This document shows positions 17,865-27,504 of a stretch of 64,000 bases of DNA, piece after piece. Each line of letters starts with the position of its first letter. The stretch's first letter is position 1. The position numbers and the translations under genes are program-made. Below the pieces are notes generated by a model. It was given only the letters and a program-made list of their open reading frames with translations. It made no database searches and had not been told where the DNA came from. This DNA is from VAZQ01 sp963785745 (GTDB lineage: Bacteria; Pseudomonadota; Alphaproteobacteria; Rhizobiales; Xanthobacteraceae): assembly GCA_963785745.1 (NCBI GenBank), contig CAWAWR010000021.1, positions 62,001 through 126,000 of the forward strand, in the 5' to 3' direction.

Positions 17865-17956
17865 GCCTGCGCCAATCCGTTTGTTCGGGCTTATCGGCAA
17901 CCGCCCGGTCAACTGCTTGTGCAGTCAAGGTTGTCTCACTCTCAAGGAGTTGAGAT

Positions 17957-18127
17957 ATGTCCAGCATCCATCATTCATGTGAATGCCTCGTTCTGCGAAC
18001 GCCACGCCGCGCTCGGGCGCGCTGGCGTGCGATCCTGAACGTCATCGCCCTGGTCATCGAAGCCTTTCAGGAGGCCGCCGAGATGCGCCGCGCCGTGCAT
18101 CAAAAATATCCGTTCGACAATGAATAA
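17957..18127 (+). CDS. Small conserved protein (56 aa)
   Basis: A 56-residue frame starting at an ATG preceded by AAGGAG at 7 nt. It begins with MSSIHHSCECL, has an arginine-rich stretch (TPRRARARWRAIL), a helix (NVIALVIEAFQEAAEMRRAVH) and ends QKYPFDNE. The arginine-rich segment plus the EMRRA..KYPF tail recalls small DUF1127-like proteins common in rhizobia. The next gene overlaps or follows immediately. Function is unknown. Confidence 0.7.
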   Translation: MSSIHHSCECLVLRTPRRARARWRAILNVIALVIEAFQEAAEMRRAVHQKYPFDNE

Positions 18128-18137
18128 GGCGGGGCCG

Positions 18138-18551
18138 ATGCCGACTCGAAGCCCATCAACGCTCCGTCGCAATGCCCTGGCGTCGTTGGTGGCCTGCGCG
18201 CTCGTTGCCGCATGTGCGACGGACGCGCTCGCCGCGATCACATGCAAGCCGATCTTGTCGGTCAGGAATGTTCGCGAACTTCGTACCGCGGATCGGCCCG
18301 TCCAGCCTTGGACCTGGAAGGCGACGATCGTTGCCGACAACGCCCACTGCGCGACGGCAGCGGGCGCCTTCGAGATCGATTTCATCCGGATCAAGGAGTA
18401 TTCGCCCGATATGCAATTTACCGAACGGTACAAATGGACCCCGGGCCAGTTCGAGGTAACGATGGAACTGGCGGCGGACGAATCCATTCACGACTATCGC
18501 ATCGGGTTCATTGCGCCCTGCGTCTGCCAAGCCTTGCCGTTCGAGAAATAG
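18138..18551 (+). CDS. Secreted hypothetical protein
   Basis: About 137 residues. A signal sequence (LASLVACALVAACATDALA) has a possible lipobox VAAC but also a plausible Ala-X-Ala cleavage at DALA. The mature part has four Cys (ITCKP, DNAHC, CVCQ) and a beta-rich look (WTWKATIVADNAHCA, FEIDFIRIKEYSP). An earlier ATG at 18120 overlaps the 56-residue gene by 8 nt; I prefer 18138, which has a GGGG stretch 3 nt before it. No family recognised. It shares strand and spacing with the small gene upstream. Confidence 0.65.
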   Translation: MPTRSPSTLRRNALASLVACALVAACATDALAAITCKPILSVRNVRELRTADRPVQPWTWKATIVADNAHCATAAGAFEIDFIRIKEYSPDMQFTERYKWTPGQFEVTMELAADESIHDYRIGFIAPCVCQALPFEK

Positions 18552-18695
18552 AGGCCGCGCGGGAGCAGCCATTGGAACTGTTGCCGCGCGGGCAAATTGT
18601 CAGTTAGGATGCGTTCGGGGATTGACGCAGGCTCCCCGTCAGACGGCACACCGTCCAAGCTCTGCGCAACACTCGACTTGTCGAGGCGATTGCGC

Positions 18696-19472
18696 ATGGA
18701 CGAAAAAGCCCCATCGGTTTCTCCCACTGAACTTTATGCGCGCCTGGGCGCGGCCGCCGCGCCGGTGCTCGTCGACGTTCGCCGCAGCGACGCCTTCAGC
18801 AAGGATGGCGGCCTGATCGTCGGGGCGTTTCATCGTCCGCCGGAGGACGTCGAACACTGGTCCGAGGACATACCGGGCGGACGGCCGGTGGTGGCCTATT
18901 GCGTGCACGGGCACGAGGTCAGCCAGGGCGTTGCCGCAACCTTGCGCCGGGCCGGGATCAAAGCCGCCTATCTCGAAGGCGGTATTGCAGCGTGGAAGGA
19001 AGCGGGCCTTGCCACGCGCAAGAAGCTCGGCGCCATCGAAAATAAATGGGTTACGCGCGAGCATCCCAAGATCGACCGCATCGCCTGCCCCTGGCTGATC
19101 AGCCGCTTCATCAATCCACTCGCCGAGTTCCTCTACGTGCCTGCGGACGACGTCGTCGCCGTTGCGAAGAAGGAAGGCGCGACCCCGTATGACATCAAGG
19201 GAGTGGAGTTCGGCCACGTCGGCGATCGTTGTTCCTTCGACGCCATCATCCGGATTTTCGAGATCAACGATCCGGCGCTCGACCATCTCGCAGACATTGT
19301 TCGCGGTGCCGACACATCGCGGCCTGATCTGGTGCCGCAATGCGAAGGCCTGCTGGCGATCTCCTACGGGCTGTCAGCCAACTATCCCGACGACCACGAG
19401 ATGCTCGGGCACGGCATGGTCATCTACGACGCGCTCTACAAGTGGTGTCGCATGCAGCAGACACAACGATAG
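18696..19472 (+). CDS. Rhodanese fused to a ChrB C-terminal (chromate resistance) domain
   Basis: 258 residues in two parts. Residues about 8-105 are a rhodanese domain with the active-site Cys69 in VVAYCVHGHEVSQG. Residues about 120-258 match the ChrB C-terminal domain: KWVTREHPKIDRIACPWLISRFI, then FGHVGDRCSFD and LSANYPDDHEMLGHGM. ChrB proteins regulate or support chromate resistance. The start at 18696 follows GAGG by 9 nt. The gene is followed 42 nt later by an exported superoxide dismutase and then a LamG-like protein. In known chromate operons chrB, chrA and an SOD gene (chrC) lie together; here no chrA is present, so the role may be a wider oxidative or metal stress function. Confidence 0.88.
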   Translation: MDEKAPSVSPTELYARLGAAAAPVLVDVRRSDAFSKDGGLIVGAFHRPPEDVEHWSEDIPGGRPVVAYCVHGHEVSQGVAATLRRAGIKAAYLEGGIAAWKEAGLATRKKLGAIENKWVTREHPKIDRIACPWLISRFINPLAEFLYVPADDVVAVAKKEGATPYDIKGVEFGHVGDRCSFDAIIRIFEINDPALDHLADIVRGADTSRPDLVPQCEGLLAISYGLSANYPDDHEMLGHGMVIYDALYKWCRMQQTQR

Positions 19473-19514
19473 CTCGCAAGAACCCTGGGGAGGGCAAAGC
19501 AGGAGAGAACCACA

Positions 19515-20234
19515 ATGACAACAGCGATTGAACGACGCGACTTCATGCGCGCAGGCCTGATCGTCGGCGCAGCCGCCACAGCGAGCATCATCGACCAGCC
19601 TGCCCTCGCCCAAGGCACGTCACAGGGAGGCAAAGCCATGACCTATGAACCGAAACCACTTTCGATCGATCCCAAGTCTATCAACGGCATCTCGGAGAAG
19701 GTGTTGGTGAGCCACTACGAGAACAACTATGTGGGCGCGGTGAAACGGCTCAACGCGATCGGCATGCAGTTGGCCGATCTCGATTTCGCCAAAGCGCCGA
19801 ACTTCGTCGTCAACGGGCTCAAGCGCGAAGAACTGATCGCCGCAAACTCGATGATCCTGCACGAAATCTATTTCGATGGCCTCGGCGGCGGCGGGACGCC
19901 CAAGAACACGCTGATCGATGCGATCACGCGCGACTTCGGCAGCCTCGATCGCTGGCGGGCGGAATTTTCCGCCATGGGCAAAGCGCAGGGCGGCGGCTCG
20001 GGCTGGGTCATTCTGGCCTATTCGCCGCGCGACAGGCGGCTGGTGAACCAGTGGGCAGCCGACCACACCACCACGCTCGCCGGCGGACGGCCGATCCTCG
20101 TGCTCGATATGTACGAGCACGCCTATCACATGGACTATGGCGCGGGCGCCGCGAAATACGTGGACGCCTACATGGAGGCGATCCGCTGGGACAATGCGAT
20201 GAAGCTCTATGACCAGTATCGGTCGCAGAGCTGA
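19515..20234 (+). CDS. Fe/Mn-type superoxide dismutase with Tat-like signal
   Basis: 239 residues. The N-terminus reads ERRDFMRAGLIVGAAATAS, a twin-arginine-type signal, so it is probably periplasmic. Metal ligands align as His67 (SHYENNY), His116 (LHEIYFDG), Asp198 and His202 (DMYEHAYH), matching the His-His-Asp-His set. The gateway residues corresponding to E. coli His30 and Tyr34 are Asn71 and Ala75, an unusual substitution. AGGAG lies before the ATG. It sits between the rhodanese-ChrB gene and the LamG-like gene in a same-strand cluster; ChrC of chromate operons is also an SOD of this fold. Confidence 0.88.
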   Translation: MTTAIERRDFMRAGLIVGAAATASIIDQPALAQGTSQGGKAMTYEPKPLSIDPKSINGISEKVLVSHYENNYVGAVKRLNAIGMQLADLDFAKAPNFVVNGLKREELIAANSMILHEIYFDGLGGGGTPKNTLIDAITRDFGSLDRWRAEFSAMGKAQGGGSGWVILAYSPRDRRLVNQWAADHTTTLAGGRPILVLDMYEHAYHMDYGAGAAKYVDAYMEAIRWDNAMKLYDQYRSQS

Positions 20235-20263
20235 ACTAAAAAAACGTCACAAGGAGGAATGCC

Positions 20264-20926
20264 ATGGCGAAGGTCAGAAGCCGCGCCTTGATTACGGCGA
20301 CCGCGCTGCTGCTCAGCAGTGCGGTTGCTACCGCACAGACGATCACGTTCGAAAACGATACGCCGGGACAGCCGCCGAAGGAGTTCGAATTTGGTTTGGC
20401 GGGCGAAGGCGGTCCCGGCCGCTGGCAGATCGTCGCGGACAAGACCGCTGCCGGCGGCAAGGCATTGGCGCAGCTTTCGACGAACACGGCAGCCAACCGC
20501 TTTCTAGTGGCGATCTACAAGCCCACCGTGTTCGCGAATGGTGAGATCGCCACCCGCTGCAAGCCCGTGTCCGGCCGGGTTGACCAGGCCTGCGGTCTCA
20601 TCGTGCGTGCCGCGGACGCGCGCAATTACTACATCGCCCGCTCCAATGCGCTGGAGAATAATGTCCGGTTCTACCGGGTCCGCAATGGAGAACGGCAGCA
20701 GCTTGCGACGGCCGAAAACATTAAGACGCCCAGTGGACAATGGCACACCCTGACGCTGCGCGCCGAGGGCAACCGCTACACCGTCAGCTTAAACGGAAAG
20801 GTGCTTCACACGACGACCGACACGACCACCGCGGAACCGCGTCCGACCGAAGGCCGAGCCGGGCTTTGGGTCAAGTCCGATAGCGTGGCGCATTTCGAAA
20901 GAGTTGAAATCGCGAAGCTGCCTTAG
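20264..20926 (+). CDS. Secreted LamG/DUF1080-like beta-sandwich protein
   Basis: 220 residues with a cleavable signal peptide (ending VATAQ). The mature protein has the jelly-roll pattern of concanavalin-A-like domains: FENDTPGQPPKEFEF at the start, CGLIVRAADARNYYIARSNALE in the core, WHTLTLRAEGNRYTVSLNGK and a final GRAGLWVKSDSVAHFERVEI. AAGGAGG is 6 nt before the ATG, and the gap to the SOD gene is 29 nt, so co-expression is likely. Such domains bind or act on carbohydrates, but the ligand is unknown. Confidence 0.82.
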   Translation: MAKVRSRALITATALLLSSAVATAQTITFENDTPGQPPKEFEFGLAGEGGPGRWQIVADKTAAGGKALAQLSTNTAANRFLVAIYKPTVFANGEIATRCKPVSGRVDQACGLIVRAADARNYYIARSNALENNVRFYRVRNGERQQLATAENIKTPSGQWHTLTLRAEGNRYTVSLNGKVLHTTTDTTTAEPRPTEGRAGLWVKSDSVAHFERVEIAKLP

Positions 20927-20978
20927 CGCTACGCGATTTTCCTCATGTCATGAGAAGCATTGAACAGATGGAGTTCCA

Positions 20979-21128
20979 ATGAGTACTGAAAGGGCCAAGA
21001 AATACGCATGGGAAGCCCAGAAAACTGGAGCGCACACGGAGGATAAGATCGAAAACATCGCAAGGGCACTCTTTGAGATTGCGGACGCCCTTGAATCGAT
21101 CGAGCGAAAAATAGACGGCAAAAAATAA
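20979..21128 (+). CDS. Small helical protein (49 aa)
   Basis: A 49-residue frame with GGAG 5 nt before the ATG. The sequence is charged and helical (STERAKKYAWEAQKTGA, then DKIENIARALFEIADALESI, ending ERKIDGKK), with heptad-like hydrophobic spacing that suggests a short coiled coil. No family named. Codon usage and a good ribosome site support it being real. Confidence 0.62.
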   Translation: MSTERAKKYAWEAQKTGAHTEDKIENIARALFEIADALESIERKIDGKK

Positions 21129-21282
21129 GAGCAATACCGCTGTGTTCTCAGCGTTATGCACCAAGGCTCTCGCAGAAATGGTCGCCGAGGCGGGACCAAA
21201 ATCGGTCTCAATGGATCAATCGACGGGGATAGGCGTTTAGCTTGAGTTCAAGCTCCGACTGTAACCGCGAGGTCAAACAGCC

Positions 21283-21551
21283 ATGAGAACGATCGCATCA
21301 ATAGTTCTGATGACGGCCACCATGTTTGGCGGATCGGCTGTTGCGCGCAGCAACTCACTGGAACAGGGCAGTTCTGCATCAAGGGCGCGACCGGCCCCAT
21401 CAAATGCGAATATCAGACCATGGAGCAATGCCAGCACGCGCGTCCCCAGGGTTCATCCGATCAATGTGTCGCTCGCTCGCAGGCAGAGGGCACCGTTGGA
21501 GGTCCCGCTCAGCGTCAACCGGCTCCTGCCCCCGCTGACCAGAAAGACTGA
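21283..21551 (+). CDS. DUF3551-family small secreted protein (frameshifted)
   Basis: The N-terminus MRTIASIVLMTATMFGGSAVAR is a signal peptide; after a one-base loss at about 21343-21351 the frame continues as TGTGQFCIKGATGPIKCEYQ, TMEQCQHARPQGSSDQCVAR and ends QKD. The Cys pattern FCI..IKCEY..MEQCQ...DQC is the DUF3551 signature, common in Bradyrhizobium and relatives. In the unshifted frame the tail is low-complexity and unlike any family. About 89 residues when joined. Exported, function unknown. Confidence 0.72.
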
Positions 21552-22319
21552 GCCGAGATGCGCGGGCCCCGGGCCGTCAGACAGCCGCAAGTGCGACGGT
21601 CGCCAGAGCTGCCGTACCCGTGAGAATTGTAGAGAGCGTGAGGACGTAGGTCGTAATCGAAAGAGCCGTCATGACGTCAAACCCCGTTTGGCTTTTTGGT
21701 TTATGACCATGGTGTAGCCGACGGCTGTGGCGGGCATGTGTGAGGTTTTTCACAGCAAGATCATGATCGTTGACCACAGATCGCTGCGGACATCCGCAGG
21801 ATAGCGGGTACACAGGAGCGATTTCGCTTTTCAATTCTCTTTCCGAGACTATATTCCTTCTCGTCCCGTTCGCTTGAGGGTGCTCGTCGCGAGGCATCGT
21901 ATGGGCAGAGCGGGATGCGGCGTCCCGCGCGTTGCCTTGCACGCAACTCCCGGGAGGTTCCGGACACCCGCCCTCCGCCATTAGCAGCGGACGCGAGGAG
22001 CTCGCATGACCTTTGGCGTCGCTAGACGTCGGACGTTTGCGCGGGACGGAAGCCACAAACCCCGCGGTGGAGCGCCGAGAGGCGAGCATCCTGATCGCAA
22101 AGGATGCGAGGCGCCTCGCACGCGCCTGCGGATCGGCGTCATCGATCCGCGAAGGGTGCCTCGCAAGCACCCGAGCGCCTGTCGGCGCTCCGCTCCCTCG
22201 TTTGTGAGGGAGTGAAATTGGCAAACCTCGGAGAGCCTATGCCTCGCGAGAAGGATGAAGTGTGCTCGCTCTCTACCCGTCATCCTGAGGTGCCCGAGTT
22301 GAAACAAAGCAACGCCGAA
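21552..22319. other. Gene-poor stretch with palindromic, repeat-like sequence
   Basis: No gene is well supported here. A 31-codon hydrophobic frame on the minus strand (21577-21672) lacks a ribosome site. From about 21990 to 22220 the sequence is full of short palindromes, for example GCATCC/GGATGC arms near 22088-22110 and GAGGCGCCTC near 22109. At 22279 begins CGTCATCCTGAGGTGCCCGA, the start of a dispersed intergenic palindrome type often seen in this group. Taken as non-coding or degenerate. Confidence 0.5.
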
Positions 22320-24277
22320 TTAACTCCGCAGCTCGGCCAAATCCTTATACAGCGCGAGCGATTCCGGATTCGCGAGCGCCTCGGTGTTCTTCACCGGCCG
22401 GCCATGCACGACGTCGCGCACCGCGAGCTCGGTGATCTTGCCGGAGCGCGTGCGCGGGATGTCGGCGACCGCGACGATCTTCGCCGGCACATGGCGCGGG
22501 CTCAATGCCGGCGCGGATGGTGCGGCGGATTTTCTCGCGCAGCGCGTCGTCGAGCGTCACGCCCTCCTTGAGCCGCACGAACAGTACGATGCGCACGTCG
22601 CCGTCCCAGTCCTGGCCGATGCAAATGGCTTCGACCACCTCCGGAATCTGCTCGACCGCCGCGTAGATTTCCGCGGTGCCGATGCGCACGCCGCCGGGAT
22701 TGAGCGTCGCGTCGGAGCGGCCGTGGATGATCATGCCGCCGTGCGGCGTCCATTCCGCGAAGTCGCCGTGATGCCAGATGCCGGGGAAGCGCTCGAAATA
22801 GGCGGCGCGATATTTCTTGCCGTCGGGATCGTTCCAGAATTTCACCGGCATCGAGGCGAACGGCACCGTGCAGACCAGCTCGCCCTTGCCTTGTTCAAGC
22901 GGCTGTCCGTCGGCCGAATAGACGTCCATCGCCATGCCGAGCCCGGGCGCCTGGATCTCGCCCTTCCACACCGGCGAGGTCGGATCGCCGAGCACGAAGC
23001 AGGACACGATGTCGGTGCCGCCCGAGATCGATGCCAGGTGCACGTCGGCTTTGATGTCGCGGTAGACGTATTCGAAACTTTCCGGGGCCAGCGGCGAGCC
23101 GGTGGAGGTGATCATCCGCAGCGCCGAGAGGTCGTGGGTGCGCGCCGGCGCCACGCCGGCCTTGGCGCAGGCGTCGATATATTTCGCCGAGGTGCCGAAC
23201 ACATTGATGCGCTCGTCCTGCGCATAGTCCCAGAGCGCGGCCGGCGTCGGCGCAAACGGCGAGCCGTCATAGAGCATCAGGGTCGCGCCGGTGCCGAGGC
23301 CGGAGATCAGCCAGTTCCACATCATCCAGCCGAGCGTCGTGAAGTAGAACAGCCGCTCGCCCGGACGCAGGTCGCATTGCAGGCGATGCTCCTTGAGGTG
23401 CTGAAGCAGCGTGCCGCCGGCGCCATGCACGATGCATTTCGGCACCCCGGTCGTGCCGGACGAGAACAGGATGTAGACCGGGTGATCGAACGGCAGCCGT
23501 TCGAAGGCGAGCGGCCTGGCCGTGAAAGGTTTAAGCCACGCGGCCAATGTCGTGCCGCGCGGCAGTTCCTTCGCCACCGGATCGGCCTCGCCGAGATAGT
23601 CGACGATGACGACCGCGCGCGCCGACGGAAGCTGGGCGACGATCGGCTTGAGCTTGTCGAAAAGCCGGATCGGCTTGCCGTTGTACCAATAGCCGTCGAC
23701 CGTCACGAACACCTTGGGCTCGATCTGCCCGAAGCGGTCGAGCACGCCGCGCTCGCCGAAATCGGGCGAGCAGGACGACCAGATCGCGCCGATCGAGGTC
23801 GTCGCCAGCACCAGCGCGACCGCCTCCGGGCCGTTCGGCAGCATGGCGGCGACGCGGTCGCCGACGCCGACGCCGGCCGCGCGCAAGGCCTGCTGCGCCC
23901 GCGAGACCAGCGCATTCAGGTCCGCGAAGGTCAGACGGGTGGAGACCTTGTCCTCGCCGCGAAAGACGATGCGCTTCGCCCCCATCGGAGCGGCGGAGCA
24001 GGTTTTCCGCGAAATTGAGCGTCGCATCGGGCAGATAGCGCGCGCCCGGCATCTTGCCGTGATCGGCGACCAGCCGCTCGCCTTTGTCCCCAACGACGCC
24101 GCAGAAGTCCCAGACCAGGCTCCAGAACAGGTCGGGATGTGCGACCGACCAGGCATGCAGGCCGCGGTAGTCGTCGAGGCGCGTCCCGTGCCGCCGATTG
24201 GCTTCCACCAGAAAGGCCATCACTTGACTGGCGTCCGCCCTCGTTTCGGACGGTATCCACAACGGCGTGTCGTCCAT
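22320..24277 (-). CDS. aacS: Acetoacetyl-CoA synthetase (two frameshifts)
   Basis: ATP-dependent ligase that activates acetoacetate to acetoacetyl-CoA; cytoplasmic; about 650 residues, as expected. Starts MDDTPLWIPSE at 24277. Diagnostic blocks: HAWSVAHPDLFWSLVWDF, LFSSGTTGVPKCIVHG (AMP/ATP binding), LGWMMWNWLISGL, SISGGTDIVSCF, WHHGDFAEWTPHGG, GRSDATLNPGGVRIGTAEIY and, after a frameshift, IPRTRSGKITELAVRDVV with the catalytic Lys. Frame breaks: an extra base in a run of five C at 23979-23983, and one extra base at about 22506. Both lie inside conserved blocks, so they look like sequence error. The role is ketone body or poly-hydroxybutyrate breakdown product use. It is divergent from the AsmA gene. 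Confidence 0.9.
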
Positions 24278-24439
24278 GCCACTCGTTTCCTCGCTCTTCG
24301 CCCCGGAATACCGCATGATGCACCGGCCCCGAAAGCACCCCAAAGGCGGCCACGAAAGGGTCACAGACCGCAACAATATTGCGCGCCCTATCCCCGTCGC
24401 TATAGTCCCGCGGCTCTGCCGCCCGAACCGGATCAACTC

Positions 24440-26354
24440 GTGCCCGCCGCCACCGGCATCAAACGTGTTGGACTTGCCGTTGCAAGCCTGCTCGGGGCGT
24501 GTCTGGCCGTTCTCTTGATCCTCTCGGTGGTGATCCCGGCCGACACGCGTGCGCGACGCCGTCAAGGCGCAGATCCGGGACGTGACCGGTCTCGATCCGG
24601 TGCTGCGCGGCGACGTCTCGGTCTCGCTGTTCCCGACCGGCAGCGTGCGCTTCAACGACATCAGCCTCGGCGACAACCGCACCGGCGCCCCTGCCCTTTC
24701 GGCGCAACAACTGGTCGTGCGGCTGCGGTTCCTGTCGTTCCTGTTCGGCCGCATCGAGATCGCCGACGTGACGCTGGTGCGCCCGACCATCCTGGTCGCG
24801 TTCGCGCCGGATGGCAGCTCGAACTGGGCCGGCCATATCGAGGCGCTTGGACAAGCGCTCACGCCGAGCCCGGACTCGGTCAAATCGTTCTCGGAAATCC
24901 GCATCAGCGACGGAACCGTGGTCATTCGCGACGAGGCCCACCGCATCGTCGAGACATTGACCAATGTGGAATTCGCGCTCGCCTGGCCGTCGATTTCACG
25001 GACCTTTGCAACGACCGGCCAATTCACCTGGAACGGCCAGCCGTTCGACGCGACGCTGAGCCTGTCCGATTTCCTGGCCGCGCTGACCGGCGACCGCACC
25101 GGCCTCAAGGTCCGTCTCACCGGCGCGCCGTTCAAGGTCGCGTTCGACGGCAACATGAGCCACCGCCCGACCTTGAAGATGGAAGGCGTGCTGGCAGCCG
25201 ATACCAACTCGCTCCGTGAAACCTTGCGCTGGGCCACCGACCGCTCGACCTCGGGCGCGGGCTTCCAGCGCTTCGCGCTCAAGGCGCAGGCCAGTGTGGC
25301 CGGCAGGAACGTGGCGCTGTCGAAGGTCAATCTGGAGCTCGACGGCAATTCCGGCGAAGGCGGGCTGACCTATGTCGCCGACGGCCGCCAGACCTTGCAA
25401 GGCACGCTCGCGGTGGAAGGCCTCAATCTCACGCCGTACATGTCCGCCTTCCGCTTCCTCAATACCGAGCGAAGCTGGAGCCGCGTCCCGCTCGAGCTCG
25501 ACGGGCTCAGCGGCATCGACGTCGACGTCCGGATCTCGGCCGCCCGCGTCACGCTCGACAGCTTCTCGCTCGGCCAGACGGCGATCGCGGCCAATCTGCG
25601 CGCCGGCAATCTCACGCTGGCGATCGGCGAATCCCAGGCCTTCGGCGGCGTCATCAAGGGATCGATTGCGCTCGCGAAGTCGACCGCCGGCGCCAACCTG
25701 CAGGCGCAGTTGCAATTCAACGACGTGATGCTCGACCAGACGCTGGGCGCGTTCTTCGGCGTACGCAGCGTCGAAGGCCGCGGCAGTATCGGCCTCGCCG
25801 TCAGCGGCAGCGGCGCCAGCGCCTATGAACTCGCAAAGGCTCTCAACGGCTCGGTCACGATGACAAGTCGCAAGGGCGCCATCGCGGGGCTGAATGTCGA
25901 GCAATCGCTCAAGCGGCTGGAACGCAATCCGCTGGCGGTCCGCGGCTCGGACTTCCGGGGCGGCAAAACGCCCTATGACCAGCTCGACGTGACGCTGAAG
26001 GTAACCGACGGCACCGCCCACGCCCAGGACGTCCGGATCGAGTCGCCGACCATGCAGATTGGCGTGGCAGGCACCACCTCGATACCGTCGCGCGCCTTCG
26101 ACCTGAAGGGCACCGCCAGCCTGTTCGGCAGCGGCACCTCCGACCCCTTCCAACTGCCGTTCGTGGTGATGGGAAGCTGGGACGACCCGCTGCTGGCGCC
26201 GGATATCCAGATGCTGATCCGCCGCTCGGGGGCGGCCGCCCCCCTGCTCGACGCGGTGCGGAACCGGCTCAAGCGCGACCAGCCGCCGACGCTCGCCGGG
26301 GAGTCCGCGCCCACCGCCGCAGCGCCCCCCGCCACCGCGGAATCCGCTCGGTAA
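24440..26354 (+). CDS. AsmA-family protein (one frameshift)
   Basis: About 638 residues in the reconstructed frame. A GTG at 24440 opens a membrane anchor (RVGLAVASLLGACLAVLLIL), then VIPADT joins, after one extra base at about 24546, to VRDAVKAQIRDVTGLDPVLRG, the classic AsmA N-terminal block. The body is long beta-rich repeats (FNDISLGDNR, ALNGSVTMTSRKGAIAGLNVEQ) typical of AsmA/TamB-like bridge proteins, which sit anchored in the inner membrane facing the periplasm and influence outer-membrane lipid or protein assembly. The C-terminus is proline/alanine-rich. A small membrane protein gene follows on the same strand. Confidence 0.85.
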
Positions 26355-26429
26355 CAAAAATCTTCCCAAAAAACGGGAGGATAGCGGGGATAACCGGCTG
26401 ATAACGGCTTTGGCCTAACGTCAGGGGCC

Positions 26430-26699
26430 ATGTTCGACGATTTCGCACGCACACTGGTCAAGCTCGGGGTTGCCTCGCTGATCCTCGGCAGCGGCTTGGC
26501 GTATTTCGGCGTCACGGCTGAAAAGCTGCTCGGCGCACTGGGCCTCTCGCCGGAGCAGGCGATCGAGCTTGTACGCCGCGGCATCGAGTGGGCGATGCCG
26601 AACATCACGCTCGGCGCCATCGTCATCGTGCCGGTGTGGCTGGTGATGTACCTGTTCCGCCCGCCGCGCCCGCGCATCGGCATCGACGGACGCTTATAG
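26430..26699 (+). CDS. DUF6460-type small membrane protein
   Basis: 89 residues with two predicted membrane segments (LGVASLILGSGLAYFGV and LGAIVIVPVWLVMYLF) and a short basic C-terminal tail, a layout seen in small rhizobial proteins called DUF6460. AGGGG lies just before the ATG. It follows the AsmA gene by 75 nt. Its stop codon TAG directly abuts the stop codon of the convergent permease gene (TTATAG at 26694-26699). Function unknown. Confidence 0.72.
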   Translation: MFDDFARTLVKLGVASLILGSGLAYFGVTAEKLLGALGLSPEQAIELVRRGIEWAMPNITLGAIVIVPVWLVMYLFRPPRPRIGIDGRL

Positions 26700-27503
26700 C
26701 GGCGCGCCGGTCGAGGCCTGCCTGGCGCCGGTGAACTTGGTCAGCAGCGACGCCGCGACGATGCCGAGCGCGACCACCGCGATGATGATGGTGCAGACCG
26801 CGTTGATCTCCGGCCGCACGCCGAGGCGTACCTCCGAATAAATCCGGATCGGCAGCGTGGTCGCGCCGGGACCGGTGACGAAATTCGCGATTACGAGGTC
26901 GTCGAGCGACAGCATGAAGGCGAGCACCCAGCCGGCGGCGATCGCGGGCGCGATCAGCGGCAACGTCACCGTCATGAAGGTGCGGAACGGCGGACAGCCG
27001 AGGTCCATCGCCGCCTCTTCGAGGCTGCGGTCGAAGCCGATGAGCCGCGCCTGCACGATCACCGTGACGAAGCCCATGGTGAGCGTGGTGTGGGCGATGG
27101 CTACCGTCCAGAAGCCGCGTTCGATCTCGATCGCGACAAACAGCAACAGCAGCGCAAGCCCGGTGATGACTTCTGGCATCACCAGCGGCGCATAGACGAG
27201 GCCGCTGAACAGGAGCCGTCCGCGGAAACGTCCGGCGCGCACCAGCGCGAGCGCGGCCAGCGTGCCGAGCACGGTCGCGGCGCAGGCGGTCAGGAAGGCG
27301 ATGCGCAGCGAGACCCAGGCCGCTTCGAGCATCGCCTCATTGTTGAGGAGCGAGACGTACCAGCGCGTCGACCAGCCGCCCCAAACCGTGACCAGCCGCG
27401 ACGCGTTGAACGAATAGATCACCAGGATCAGGATCGGCAGATAGAGGAACGCGAGCCCCAGTGCGACCGACGTGACGTTGAAGACCGAGAGGCCGCGCCG
27501 CAT
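26694..27503 (-). CDS. potC: Polyamine-type ABC transporter permease (PotC/PotI type)
   Basis: 269 residues, six membrane helices, usual length. EAA loop: EEAAMDLGCPPFRTFMTVTLP. The motif SLDDLVIANFVTGPGATTLP is characteristic of PotC/PotI-type permeases for spermidine and putrescine. The start at 27503 lies one base after the stop codon of the upstream permease gene, showing tight operon coupling. It is the last gene of the three-gene operon (ATPase, permease, permease); a binding protein gene is not included. Substrate is inferred from family and could be another small cation or opine. Confidence 0.9.
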   Translation of the reverse strand: MRRGLSVFNVTSVALGLAFLYLPILILVIYSFNASRLVTVWGGWSTRWYVSLLNNEAMLEAAWVSLRIAFLTACAATVLGTLAALALVRAGRFRGRLLFSGLVYAPLVMPEVITGLALLLLFVAIEIERGFWTVAIAHTTLTMGFVTVIVQARLIGFDRSLEEAAMDLGCPPFRTFMTVTLPLIAPAIAAGWVLAFMLSLDDLVIANFVTGPGATTLPIRIYSEVRLGVRPEINAVCTIIIAVVALGIVAASLLTKFTGARQASTGAPL

Positions 27504-27504
27504 G

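Noticed and set aside
21577..21672. 31-residue hydrophobic minus-strand frame
   Set aside because: Plausible membrane helix but no ribosome site and no conserved neighbour; chance frame not excluded.
21990..22220. Candidate CRISPR or regular repeat array
   Set aside because: Palindromes are of different sequence and spacing; no repeat-spacer structure. No CRISPR array was seen anywhere in the window.
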